Assembly (NCBI GenBank): GCA_948567375.1
Contig: OX419757.1
Location: forward strand, 18,972,001-19,036,000
From: Lunularia cruciata
Lineage: Eukaryota; Streptophyta; Marchantiopsida; Lunulariales; Lunulariaceae
Direction: 5' to 3'
Length of the DNA stretch: 64,000 nucleotides
The position numbers were made by a program, and so were the translations under genes. Below are positions 37,348-47,604 of the stretch, in pieces. Under the pieces are notes generated by a model. That model was not told the origin of the DNA, made no database searches, and was given only the letters and a program-made list of their open reading frames with translations. How positions within the stretch are numbered: position 1 is the stretch's first letter; every line of letters starts with the position of its first letter.

Positions 37348-40300
37348 TCATACTTGTCCGAGTCTTTCATGTGCGAGAATGTGGACAAGTACGAAATGAG
37401 GCAAAATGTCAAGCTTTGGAGTATTACGAACTTCAGAAATTTCTTCCTCTTCTAGTTGATCAAGTAGCATGAGTTCCTCCCACTCTTGAGCTGGCAGATC
37501 AGCTCTGATTTGATTTGTCAGGAACATCAGTGCTTCCTTCACGTCATCTTCTGATGTAATAGTCCTCTTTGACAAAACCTGAAAATAAACGGCTCATATT
37601 GCAACTGAGGGAACCCTTCCACTGAGATCTCCACCTGGTGTAACGATAAGCACCAAGAATCTGCAACACCTTAAAAGGCCAACCAATCCAAAAACAGAAA
37701 ATATTTACACAAAATTACGATAATGCTTGGAACGCACTGGTCAATACTATCCTCACTCGTAACCTACCTCAGGCCACTTTCTGGTGTAACGCTTGGTGAC
37801 ATCATGGACTCCATTGTGAATGAGTGCAATGCAGTAGCTTAACTTTTTTCCCCACCTGTATAACAAAGGGACAATAGTAAGGCTTAAGACGAAAGGAAAG
37901 GTCTAAAACACGTTCATCCATATGAGAACGTAAATGACGGCTCAGTATGTATATCAGGTAAAAAGTATCAAGTAATCTCATCTATGAATCAGTATGTATG
38001 TATGTATGCATCAAGGAGACCCGTTGGGCAAGCGGAGGTGAAGAGATCGACCATACCCATGTTCATTGAGGAGTGGTTTGTCCATGATACCTTCACAAGG
38101 ATCTGCATGCACCCACCTGGTGCCATTCAAATTTGTCAGAAGGGGATAATTGTGGATCCAGGTAGGTGTGTAGCTTAGTCAAAGTGCGGGAAATATGTGA
38201 AATGAGAGCAGAAGCCTTTCGTAGAACGGCGAATCTACACCCACTGAGGACAGACCCGACCCAAACTAAGCACATGCGAATCTAAGTAGCGGGGAATTAC
38301 ATCAAAAGTTCGATAATCTTCATACAGACCATGAAATATGAGGAATACATTCCACAGCGAATTCAATATAAAGCATTCAACGAAATAGACATTCATTCCA
38401 GAGCAACGCGAATCGATAAACCAGGAAGGGAAGTCAGTAGTGCTTTCTGTCACTCAATACCAGAAGAGTGAGATGGCTATGGTGAATTCAGGCTGCATCA
38501 GTGTCATGGGACGTACCGTCCAAGCAGTGACAAATAGCACTCAGTCCAGACATGATCTTCAAAGTCGAGTATCTGCAAAATCAGAACGTACCGCACTTAG
38601 AGTCAGCTTCAAGAGGTATTCATCCACAACAAAAGAGTGCGTCAACTTTATTTATTCCAAAAGCTCCAAGGCCGTGACTTAAGTAAAACACTAACATGTC
38701 CGACTCATTACCTACTTAGTTAATCACGTAGTCCAAGTTCTACGACGATCATATAGGTTCTCAAGTTTTACCAATTCAATATTTAGCTTGGTCCTTCTGT
38801 GAATTTGCTTAACAACATGGAGGGTCGAGGCTTGGTTAGTCAAGACAGAACGAAGAAAGCGAACTCAACTGAATCGAAGAGAAACCGCTTAAGACAGTTC
38901 CGTGCGAAATCCATCACTAACCAGCCGAGCTTTACAGCCGAACGCTCTACAGTACAGGGTAAAACAGTTCGCCCATTCTCCACAACGTCCACATCTCGTC
39001 TCCAAAAGCTGTAAACAGTACACCAATTCAAATCGATAAAGGTTTCATGCAGGATCATCGAAAGAATCATGCACACCAAGATTTCCTCGTCGTAAGGTAA
39101 ATATATGAACAATTGACCTGACAATTTATAGAAGACCCCAAGTGCAGTGCTGGACACATCTGCGATTTGTTATTCACGTTACTACCTATTCAGCTGCCTA
39201 TTAGCTCTTTCGCAGGCATTTTGAGCGTCATTTATTACACATCCCCTTAAAAATATTGAGAACGATCATTCATAGTGCTTGACCGTCATTTTGTTGGAAC
39301 AATAAGAGCTCAGAAAAGGAGAACTCATAGTTCGTCATCGTATATCCTTTGGGTTACCTTTTTTGGATCGTTGATTCTCGGAAAACGAGCGTCTTTGTAG
39401 CAGCTTGGGCATCTTCAGAGGGCGTATTACATCAGAAAGGCCTTCTGTAAATCTTAGTGTATAAATCAAACTTAAACTTTCCGAGAAATGAATGGGAGCT
39501 TCAAGTGTGCAATCCATCGATTACAACAATGCTATGTAGTTTGCCATTTCTTCTTTTTACAAAGAAAAGAGATCAACCATCTTCTAGAGGAGCATTCTTC
39601 GAAAAGTAGGATAATAAAAGGAACGGAGTCGTAAGGGATATCCAAAAAAATGCTGGATATGCCTGACATGAGTCCATCTAGATCCAACAATTGAATCTCT
39701 CAAGTACCTGAAAAGCACTACATTATAACATCGCCATTGTCGCTCCTCAGCAGTTGGTGTAGTATTTCCAGTTCGAACTGTCTTGCTCTCACAGCTCGAA
39801 CACATTAGTTGGTCGACCCATCTCAAGATTCATAAACGAGCAACTTGAGAAAGAGTGTTGGTATCGGTGCTGGCGTCAAATCTTTGTGCTGCTCACTTCA
39901 GGTTCGGAGAGTGGATAAGTTTAAGTAATTTTAAGCGCAGCCTATGCTCACAGCAGATGATGACATTCCAAGGTGCATCGTCTTACAGTCAGTGTTCAGC
40001 TTCCATAGTACGTAAATTGAATCATCTTTCAGCAAAATCTTCCATAGAGGCTCTGTCCCTGTGCCAGTAATCTTCCTCAGAGCTAAAGCGCTTGCAGCAA
40101 TTTGTTTGACATTCTTTGAAGCATTAAGTTGCAGTGATAAATTATGAGTTAACGCTGCACCTGAAAGACTCTTTGACCCACCGGAGAAGCTGGAATAGGA
40201 AAGCATGCTCAACCTCATCCTTCGTTGGAGTGAATTTCCCTTCCTGCACACTGCCGTGTGACACAAGTTACAAAGGGATGTGGAAGCAACCTATTCAGGA

Positions 40301-41577
40301 CCGAGTTGAATCGGAGGTCCTGAGGAAACCTTTATTCTAGAATGACGTCAATGCACGCACCAATGAGCGTGGATAAAGTTAGGCAAGTGATCAAGTCTTG
40401 CGTCCTGATGATACCAAGCATAAGTTTTAGAAATCACTATCAAACCTGCAATACAGTACAAAACACGAGGAACGCGGCCTTGTGTGGTAAACCCTACCTT
40501 GGCTAGGGCAATTAGTGCTTTTTCTTCAAGTTCTTCACGATTTACCGTCTCCAGAGCGGCCGCCTGGGCTGCAGGATCCTCATACTGCAGAACGGACAGA
40601 AGAGCTCACATGTACGATTTTCTCCTCAGGTTTTGATGGTGGTAAGGTCTAGTCCTGTAAAAGTTGGGACGGCCTCACATCCTAGAGCTCGCTGAATCTT
40701 CTCTCAAGAATCTTCATTAATCTGGAACATAGTACCCCAATTCAGAAGGAATGCCCACATCGCCAAACTCTCGCGCACTGGAAAGGGCCTGATTGAAACT
40801 ATCCAGAAAGGGGTGTCAGGCTTAATGTTCCTCGTGAATCCAACCTACGAATCTGGTCTTGTACCTCTACTTACTCACAGTATCTGTTCCCGTTCCGAAT
40901 TTATAACGAACCAGCTTCTTGAACTCAACCAGGTCAAACTAGTCTCTCTGAGTAACAGGGTGATGACACTTACACAAATTGGGAGGCACTCTTTCTCCAA
41001 ATTAGTAGATTCTATGTGCCTTAATTTATCGGTTCTCACCTCAAGGCATGAGGTTATGTAAATTTCCTCTTTACTATGGCAAGATTTTGGAAAACTACGA
41101 CGGCACATTACGATGAGTAGACTAATATCCATAACCAGCTCTTTCCTTCCTCAATGGTTTCCGCCACTGGTAGTAAAGAGCAGCAGCTTGCACTCGAATT
41201 TAAAGAACGAAATTGGGCAATTTAGACAACTGAGGAACTAACTAGTTGCTCGACTAGATCGCCCCAGAGTAGTTGATCGCCTATGTCCAATGGGCCAGGT
41301 TCAAATTCTAAGTCTAAATTAAAAGAGCATAACATAATCCTGATCTCAGAGACATACCATCATACATTGTTGATAACTAGGTAGCACTCTGCTCAGGAAG
41401 GTCTGTCGTCCACGATCCATTTTTCTTTAGTCTTTGATCTGATTCCACCCCCCGAGCAGTTCTAAGAAGAACAGACCCTGTTTGAGCTTCACCGGAACTC
41501 CTACTGGGTCATACCCTCATGCATTGTTCAGCATACTTTCGCATTTTATCCAAGAACTTTTGCCGGCCATCTGCCAT
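37348..41577 (-). CDS. Truncated PNG1 duplicate (core-only peptide:N-glycanase)
   Basis: This is a 3'-truncated copy of the PNG1 gene in unit 2. Exons by homology: 41577-41515, 40584-40498, 40243-40161, 39821-39708, 39412-39358, 39008-38922, 38572-38517, 38116-38057, 37855-37768 and a cut exon 10 at 37578-37348. All exons remain open with GT/AG ends. The zinc-binding Cys pairs and the Cys-His-Asp triad (positions 143, 170, 187) are kept. Exon 10 homology stops near 37,436; the frame then runs about 29 codons through foreign sequence to a stop. The predicted product is about 307 residues, without the C-terminal domain. Differences from unit 2 include Gly to Glu beside the first zinc Cys pair and Tyr to Cys after the catalytic block. 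Its upstream copy ends 177 bp before the ATG, so the parental TATA region is missing. It could be a transcribed minimal enzyme or an unexpressed pseudogene. Confidence 0.7.
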
Positions 41578-42029
41578 GACTTAGTCAATCAATCTCCACA
41601 ACCTTCTCGACTCTCCTTCCTTTCCGTTGAGGGAAAGTCTATCAACGAATGCAAGCGCCATTCCTGCTTAAGAATACGCAGGGAAGGAACGGTCCTCCAC
41701 TTCTAGCGACTCTCCGGTTTTATTCTCACCAGTGCGAAGCTTCGATACGACAGATGATGCTAGTTAGAAGCTAATCATGGTGCACATATGATACAATGGA
41801 CACAAAATTTGTGGAAGATGTGTGTGATAGAAAATGCTGGACAATATCACCATAGTGCTAATCTCTCTCTCACCTATGTCCTAAATTTGACAAATATATC
41901 TCTTATAAACAAGGTACCTATACATTTAAGAGGGAATTATACAAATGAGTAGAGTTAATTTTTCATAAGATTTTTGACTTTAAGCTTTTTGCGTTGGTTT
42001 CCTTTGTTCCTAACTATGGAGTAGCTAAA

Positions 42030-42960
42030 TCTATATTCCAATCAGAAACGTGGTCACATAACACATGAAGGATGGGAAGAGCCATCAAGTTGTACAAGGG
42101 AGAGACAAAAGAGGTAAAATGGGACTAGGCTCCATCGGTATTGGTACAAGTAATCCATCTTATTGCACCTCATATATCCGAGCTATGCAAGTGATAAGGT
42201 CTACAAAGTACTAGAGCATTTGAAGAAACATCATATAGTGTGATTGCTCTCTTATGGATTGCACCAGCCAATGCTCTTTGTAGAACAATGAACACACATT
42301 GTCTAAAGTATGCTACAAAGTATGAGAGTGAGAGTGGTACACTAGGTGTCTAATATAATAAGCTCTTGACAAATGTGTTGAACATAGTGTACATAGCTCC
42401 ATAATTCCAAGGCTAGAGGAACAAATTGGCGGCCTTGTTGCATACCTGTACACTTGGAGACCTTGCATGTTGTTGTTTGTCGCCCATAGAGGAGCATGAG
42501 TAATCAGTTCCTCCAAAACTACATCACGTAGAGGATCCATAATTATAACATTTGTCACTATTGATCATCTCAAACCAATGATAAGTCTGCTCTGATCTGT
42601 AGAATCTACAAATGCTCTCTCCAAGCAAGGTATACACTTTCTCGAGCCATAGCAAACACTTTATCTTTTATGGAATCTTGGGTAGCCATCATATATCTTC
42701 CAAAAGGACATTCTGTCATATAGACCTTGGTTGCATCTTATGTAAAACCACACTCACAAGTGAGTAAGGAAGAAACTCCCAAAGAACATTCTGTCATATA
42801 GACCTTGGTTGCATCTTATGTAAAACCACACTCACAAGTGAGCAAGGAAGAAACCTATTGGTGAACCAAATCTAGACAGAATCTCATTGGTGTGGTGACC
42901 CACATCTAGGCAGAATCTCATTGGTGTCCGGGAAGTTGGTTGGTGAAAATTGAGATGCCA
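42030..42960 (-). mobile_element. Decayed non-LTR retroelement fragment (unit 2 copy)
   Basis: This is the unit 2 counterpart of 35,915-36,870, with tail GGTCACATAACACATGAAGGATGGGAAG and a reverse-strand endonuclease remnant (42,558-42,313). It carries its own tandem expansions: a 78-bp unit from about 42,704 to 42,858, and a 34-bp unit with TCTAG(A/G)CAGAATCTCATTGG at 42,871 and 42,905. Confidence 0.7.
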
Positions 42961-43446
42961 TATTCCCTTGACATTTATACATTTCCAGAGTCTACTTGTC
43001 AGCTGGATGTAGTTTATAGATTCATCAGTAATGGGATTTACTGCATATCCTTACATGTGCACGCTTAGGCTTATGAAGATAAATATTGCAGTCAAAACAT
43101 TGTATTTGCACAAGTGAAGGCCATAAATTACGATGGTTTGGCACGCCTCCCATGGTAACTTGTTGGTATGTAGAGCAGAAGATGTACGACGGGATCGAGC
43201 TACCTTTGAATATGCCATGCATTTTTTGCACACAAATGGAAGAGTGAAATACTGCTTAAAGAAAAGCTTGCCATATGCGTCTCTTCTTATCGAGTAGCCA
43301 CATGAAGCCGACATTCTTGCACAATGAAAGACTCGGCCAAGTATGACTTGACCCATTTATGCCGTTGTTGAGTCAGTCCATTTCTGAGAAAGATGTCACA
43401 CAAATCTAACAGAATTCTGCAGTATATATCATTGATATAAGTGGCT

Positions 43447-43450
43447 CATT
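43447..43450. repeat. Probable target-site duplication, left copy (CATT)
   Basis: CATT precedes the retroelement and recurs at 46,311-46,314. Unit 1 has a single CATT at the equivalent place (near 37,330), as expected for an empty site. Confidence 0.55.
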
Positions 43451-46310
43451 AGCATGTTAACATGGTTCCTATTCCTCTTACTCCCTCGATGGTATCTTTG
43501 TTATGCTAGAGGGGGACGTGCGGGGCATAAAGAGGTGGCTGCTAGATTTTGTCGATTCCGAGTAGGGGATTGGGCAGCCCTTTAGGAGGAGTTTGTTATG
43601 GCTACACAATTTAAGAGACAAGCATCACCACATTATACCACAAAGTCCACTCGATTATAATGATGTAGTACATTGGGTCAAGCGGGAGAGTTTAGTAGAG
43701 CAGCACGAGCACTACACCCTTTGTCTATAGCGAGTCCTACTGATGAGACTATCTCTTCCCTACGCTCACTACATCCTATAGCAGTAGAGGGAGTACCACT
43801 AGAGGTCTTGGATTATCACCCTGAGCAACCTTTATGTCTTGATAGGTCACTATTTGCACAAGCATTGTGCACTGCCCCTTGCCTTTCCTCAAGAGGCTTA
43901 TAAGGGATGGTTTATGCGCACCTTAGAGATTGCTTCCAAGCAGATGATCCTTCTACTGGTGTTACCGAGTTGTTTCAAGTGGTTGCAATAGTAGTGAGAG
44001 GAGACATTCCTATGTTTGTTAGTCGGGTGTTAGGTGCTAGTCAACTTCTCACGATGGAGAAGGACATGGGAAGCATTAGACAGATTGTTATTGGAGAGAT
44101 CTTTTTGTGTTTGGTCATTCGTACCATTGTCCTTCAACATCGTTCTCACTTTTGATAGTACCTTAGTCCACATCACTTTGGAGTAGCTACACTTGGTGGA
44201 TGTGAGGCTATATCTCTAGGCATTAGAGCACTCCTAGATATCTATCCGGAGTGTGTTGTCCTACAAGTGGATGTTGAGAACACTTTTAATAGCGTCTCAT
44301 GGGCATCCATCTTTAGAGAGCTTAGGGAGGTTGGTGGATCCTTGGCAAGTCTCATTCCTTTTGTGCGGTCTTTTTACAGCTCTCCTAATTCCCTTTACTA
44401 CTAGCATGGTGGTTCACAAGAGGGAGTCACCGTCTTGGAGTCAGCTGTTGGTACACGTCAAGGAGATCATTTGGGAGGGCACTTATTTTCCATGGCTCAC
44501 TTTAGAGCTCTCCTATCTACTACTTTGACCATGCCAGGCTGTGTATTTCCCTCCTTGGCAGATGATACACACATAGTAGACCCTGTAGATCAAATTAGGC
44601 AGGCCTTTGACTACTTGACTACTTGACTACCAAGCTACATCTAGTAGGCTTGAGAGTCAAGGTGTCAAAGTGTTGGGCATGGTCCCCTTTAGGTATCCCT
44701 CCCCACCTTGAGCTTCCAGAGGAGTGTATCACATCCACGGATGGACTTCGTGTTCTTGGAGTGCTAATAGGATTGGAGGATGTTGTCACACGCTTCCTAG
44801 ACGCTGCCCTTGCAGAGGATGTTCTTTATGTGGATGATCGTCCATTACTAGGAGATTTGCAAGTGGCATTTGGTATACTCTCTTCCAATATTGCTTGTCG
44901 ACCATCCTACCTCATCCGTACAGTTCCTTTCTCACCATCCTTCCTATCACGTTTGGGAGCATTTAATAGGAGGATTATGGGAGTCTTTGGTGATATTGTT
45001 TGACCAAGGACTTTTGAGTGTGTGATAAGGATTTGGCACGTAGACACACTACTCTGCCAATCTCATGTGGCGGGGTTGGCTTCCTTTCTATGGATGAGAT
45101 GGCACCTATAGCATTTTTGGTAGTTGGGCTCTCTCAACATCCCTGCTTTCCTCCCATTTTGTGGTTGTTGATAGGCTGGTTTTGGAGACTTATGTGACAG
45201 AGGTGGAGGGAGGATACTATTCTCTCCAGGTGTTATTGCGGCATACGAGAGATAGTCTATCCCCTCGAGCACGAGAGGATTTTCCACCTTTTGCTTCACT
45301 ATCGTCAAATTGGACTAAAGGTTTACAATCTTCCTTGATGGAGCGACAGTGTGAGCATACGCTACATTCTCTCTTAGTCAACTTGTCCATTCATGAGGCT
45401 ACTAGAGCACGTCTTCGCTCTTGCTCCGGCAAGGGTGCAGGCTCTTGGATCCTAGCTTGACCGTGGATTAGGGCATTCCGACTAGCACCAGCTACTTTCT
45501 CTACAGCGATGAGGTTTTGCCTAGGTTTGGTCCACCCATCTGCATCTTCATTACTCACTTGTAAGTGTGGTTCTACACTAGGTGCAGCAGCGGTCCACAT
45601 GACACGGTGTCCTTTTGGAGGACAGAGGATAGCTACTCGTGATGCCATTAGGGACATAGTGTTTGCTATGGCACGAGAGAGTGGATACTTGGCTTGGAGG
45701 GAGTGTTCGTATACCTTGCAGACGACACGTGTCAGGGCAGACTTATACTTGGTCCGAGATGATCAAGTGACAGTAGTGGATGTCGTGGTTATGGACCCTA
45801 CACGGGATACAATTTTGGAGGGAGTGATTACCCATCCCCCTGGATGGGCGGCGAGTGCAGCAGCAGGTCACAAGGTCTCCAAGTATAGGGGCATGCAGCG
45901 AGGTCACCTCTTTGTTCCTCTAGCCTTGGAGTTATATGGAGCGATGGACACGGCATTTGACACATTTGTCAGGGAGTGCGCGAGAGCTTATCATGTTAGG
46001 CGTTAGGGGGTACCACTCTCACTCTCCTACTTTGTAGCATATTCTAGACATTATGTGTCCATTGCTCTAGAGAGGGCAGTGGCTGGTGCAATCCATAGGA
46101 GAGCAATCACATTAGGTGATGTTTCTTCGGATGCTCCAGTTGTGTGTAGACCGTACTACTTGCATAACTACGATATCTTCGGTGTGGTAGGGCAGATTTC
46201 TCATATAGACTCTATTGGGGCTTAGCCCCATGAAACCGTTTTTGTCTCTCCCTTGTACGGCTTGATGGGGTCTTCCCATCCTTCATTTTTCCTGCGTGGT
46301 CTCCTTTTTC
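43451..46310 (+). mobile_element. 5'-truncated non-LTR retroelement with restriction-like endonuclease
   Basis: This is the best-preserved copy of the window's commonest repeat. Coding runs 5' to 3' with stops and shifts. A segment at 44,250-44,640 has reverse-transcriptase blocks: VDVENTFNSVSWAS, GTRQGDHLGG and the catalytic ADD at 44,558-44,566. A thumb/connection part follows (44,623-45,003). A 165-codon open frame at 45,509-46,006 holds C-x-C...H-x4-C (45,560-45,612), then R-x-D and VDVVV, the pattern of the restriction-enzyme-like endonuclease of R2/Utopia/Dualen-type elements. The 3' UTR (46,185-46,310) has a TTGGGGCTTAGCCCC stem. The 5' end is truncated. It is inactive, but useful as a reference for the other fragments. 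Confidence 0.82.
45509..46006 (+). pseudogene. Endonuclease C-terminal frame of the non-LTR element
   Basis: A 165-codon uninterrupted frame inside an otherwise broken element. It starts near FCLGLVHPSASS, passes the CKCG and H-x4-CPFGGQR zinc-finger-like block, then RDAIRDIVFAMARESGYLAWRE, RADLYLVRDDQ, VDVVVMDPTRD and the terminal HLFVPLALELYG...FVRECARAYH block. In the family this domain makes the first nick for target-primed reverse transcription. It ends in a stop (46,004-46,006), where other copies continue with a VSIALERAVAGAIHRRA-like tail; that tail is still visible downstream. Confidence 0.75.
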
Positions 46311-46314
46311 CATT
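46311..46314. repeat. Probable target-site duplication, right copy (CATT)
   Basis: CATT follows the pyrimidine-rich end of the element. A 4-bp duplication is short, so the call depends on the empty site in unit 1. Confidence 0.55.
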
Positions 46315-47573
46315 TCCTACTTGTCCGAGTATTTCATGTGCGAGAATGTGGACCAAGTACGAAATGAGGCATTTATGTCAAGCTTTGGGTTATAGTTAAG
46401 TCTATCTGCCAACTTCAGATGCCAAATTGTGGTGCCGTTAAGTCTAAGTGCCCAAGCTTTGGGGTACCGTTACATCTATGTCTCTTCTGAACTTCCGAGG
46501 AGGTTTAAGTGCCGACGTTTCTGGATACATCTTTGTGTATTTCCGGAATTATTGAGGTTTGATACAATTTATTCGAATCGTGTTCGCGTAAGAATCATGC
46601 CCATTTACGAGTGTGGGCATGCAAACCGGCCCTTTGAATATTAGCAAACTAGCCTTCGGGTCCTTCATGCCTAAATCTGGCATAGTGACTATTCGATACC
46701 TCGAGTGCAGCCATGTCTCCATGTTGGATATGATATTTAACCAAGTGGATATCTGTGACCCATTGGCCATGTGAGAACCGTGAAAAGTTCTCACTCACCA
46801 CAGCAGTAGTGCATTTTTCTCACACTTCCCAGCTGATGCGAGACGTGGTAAGAAAATTCAGGTCCATATGAGTATCAGATGAGGAGCAGTCCTCTTTTTT
46901 CTGGACACAGCCGTAAGAGACTGCAGGAGTCCATGATCTTGGTGGAAAGAAAGGAGGAGTTCGTGATTTAGTCTTGCTGGTTGGATCCACCGAGGAATTG
47001 CACAAAAGACATGTCAATTTCAATCAGACAACCGCAACAGAAGTAAAGCCAAGATACAGGTGAGATAATCTGTTAGCCTTCGCTGATCCAAACGCCGAAA
47101 CCCAGTAGTACAAAACTACTCGTGTATTCAATTAATGGGCATGAGGTGATGGGTGTATATTCAACATACAATCGACTCGCACTGCAACGGAGGCCTGTAA
47201 GCGCTCCCTTTGCCTTTAAGCATTTGTGCTGCACAAGATATTGTTTAGCCATCGAAAACACAAGGAATCTTGTTTTTTTTTCCCTTCCACGCGATGAAGG
47301 TTTGATGTGCTAGCAGAACCTGCTCGATCTCATGCTTCTACTCGGACTATCACATCCCTTGTTATGTACAAAGTCTTATACGCTAGCTAGTCCAGGGTTT
47401 GAGCAACAAGAACAGGTTGAGTCCGTCGCATCACTGACGAAAGAATAAGCATGAGACGTGCTTTGAGCTTCCTAAACATCTAATAAACAGGGTAGTCAGG
47501 GCTCTTGAGGCTTTTCAGCGCACCTTGAGTGAGAAAAACACAATCGAAGACACTGAGAAGAGGATGATTGATC

Positions 47574-47601
47574 CTCCTCTCATCCTCTCATCCTCTCACC
47601 C
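47574..47601. repeat. Short tandem CATCCTCT repeat
   Basis: CATCCTCT-type units repeat three to four times just downstream of the PNG1 stop codon, in its 3' flanking sequence. Confidence 0.75.
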
Positions 47602-47604
47602 GGT

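Larger units (their letters stand above)
35628..41754. repeat. Tandem segmental duplication, unit 1
   Basis: This unit starts at AGATGATGCTA and contains a reverse retroelement fragment (35,915-36,870), a spacer, and a 3'-truncated PNG1 copy. It is collinear with unit 2 except where 2.86 kb (retroelement, 43,451-46,310) and about 2.85 kb (PNG1 3' part, roughly 46,390-49,236) are missing here. The junction with unit 2 at 41,752-41,754 is AGA. Confidence 0.93.
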
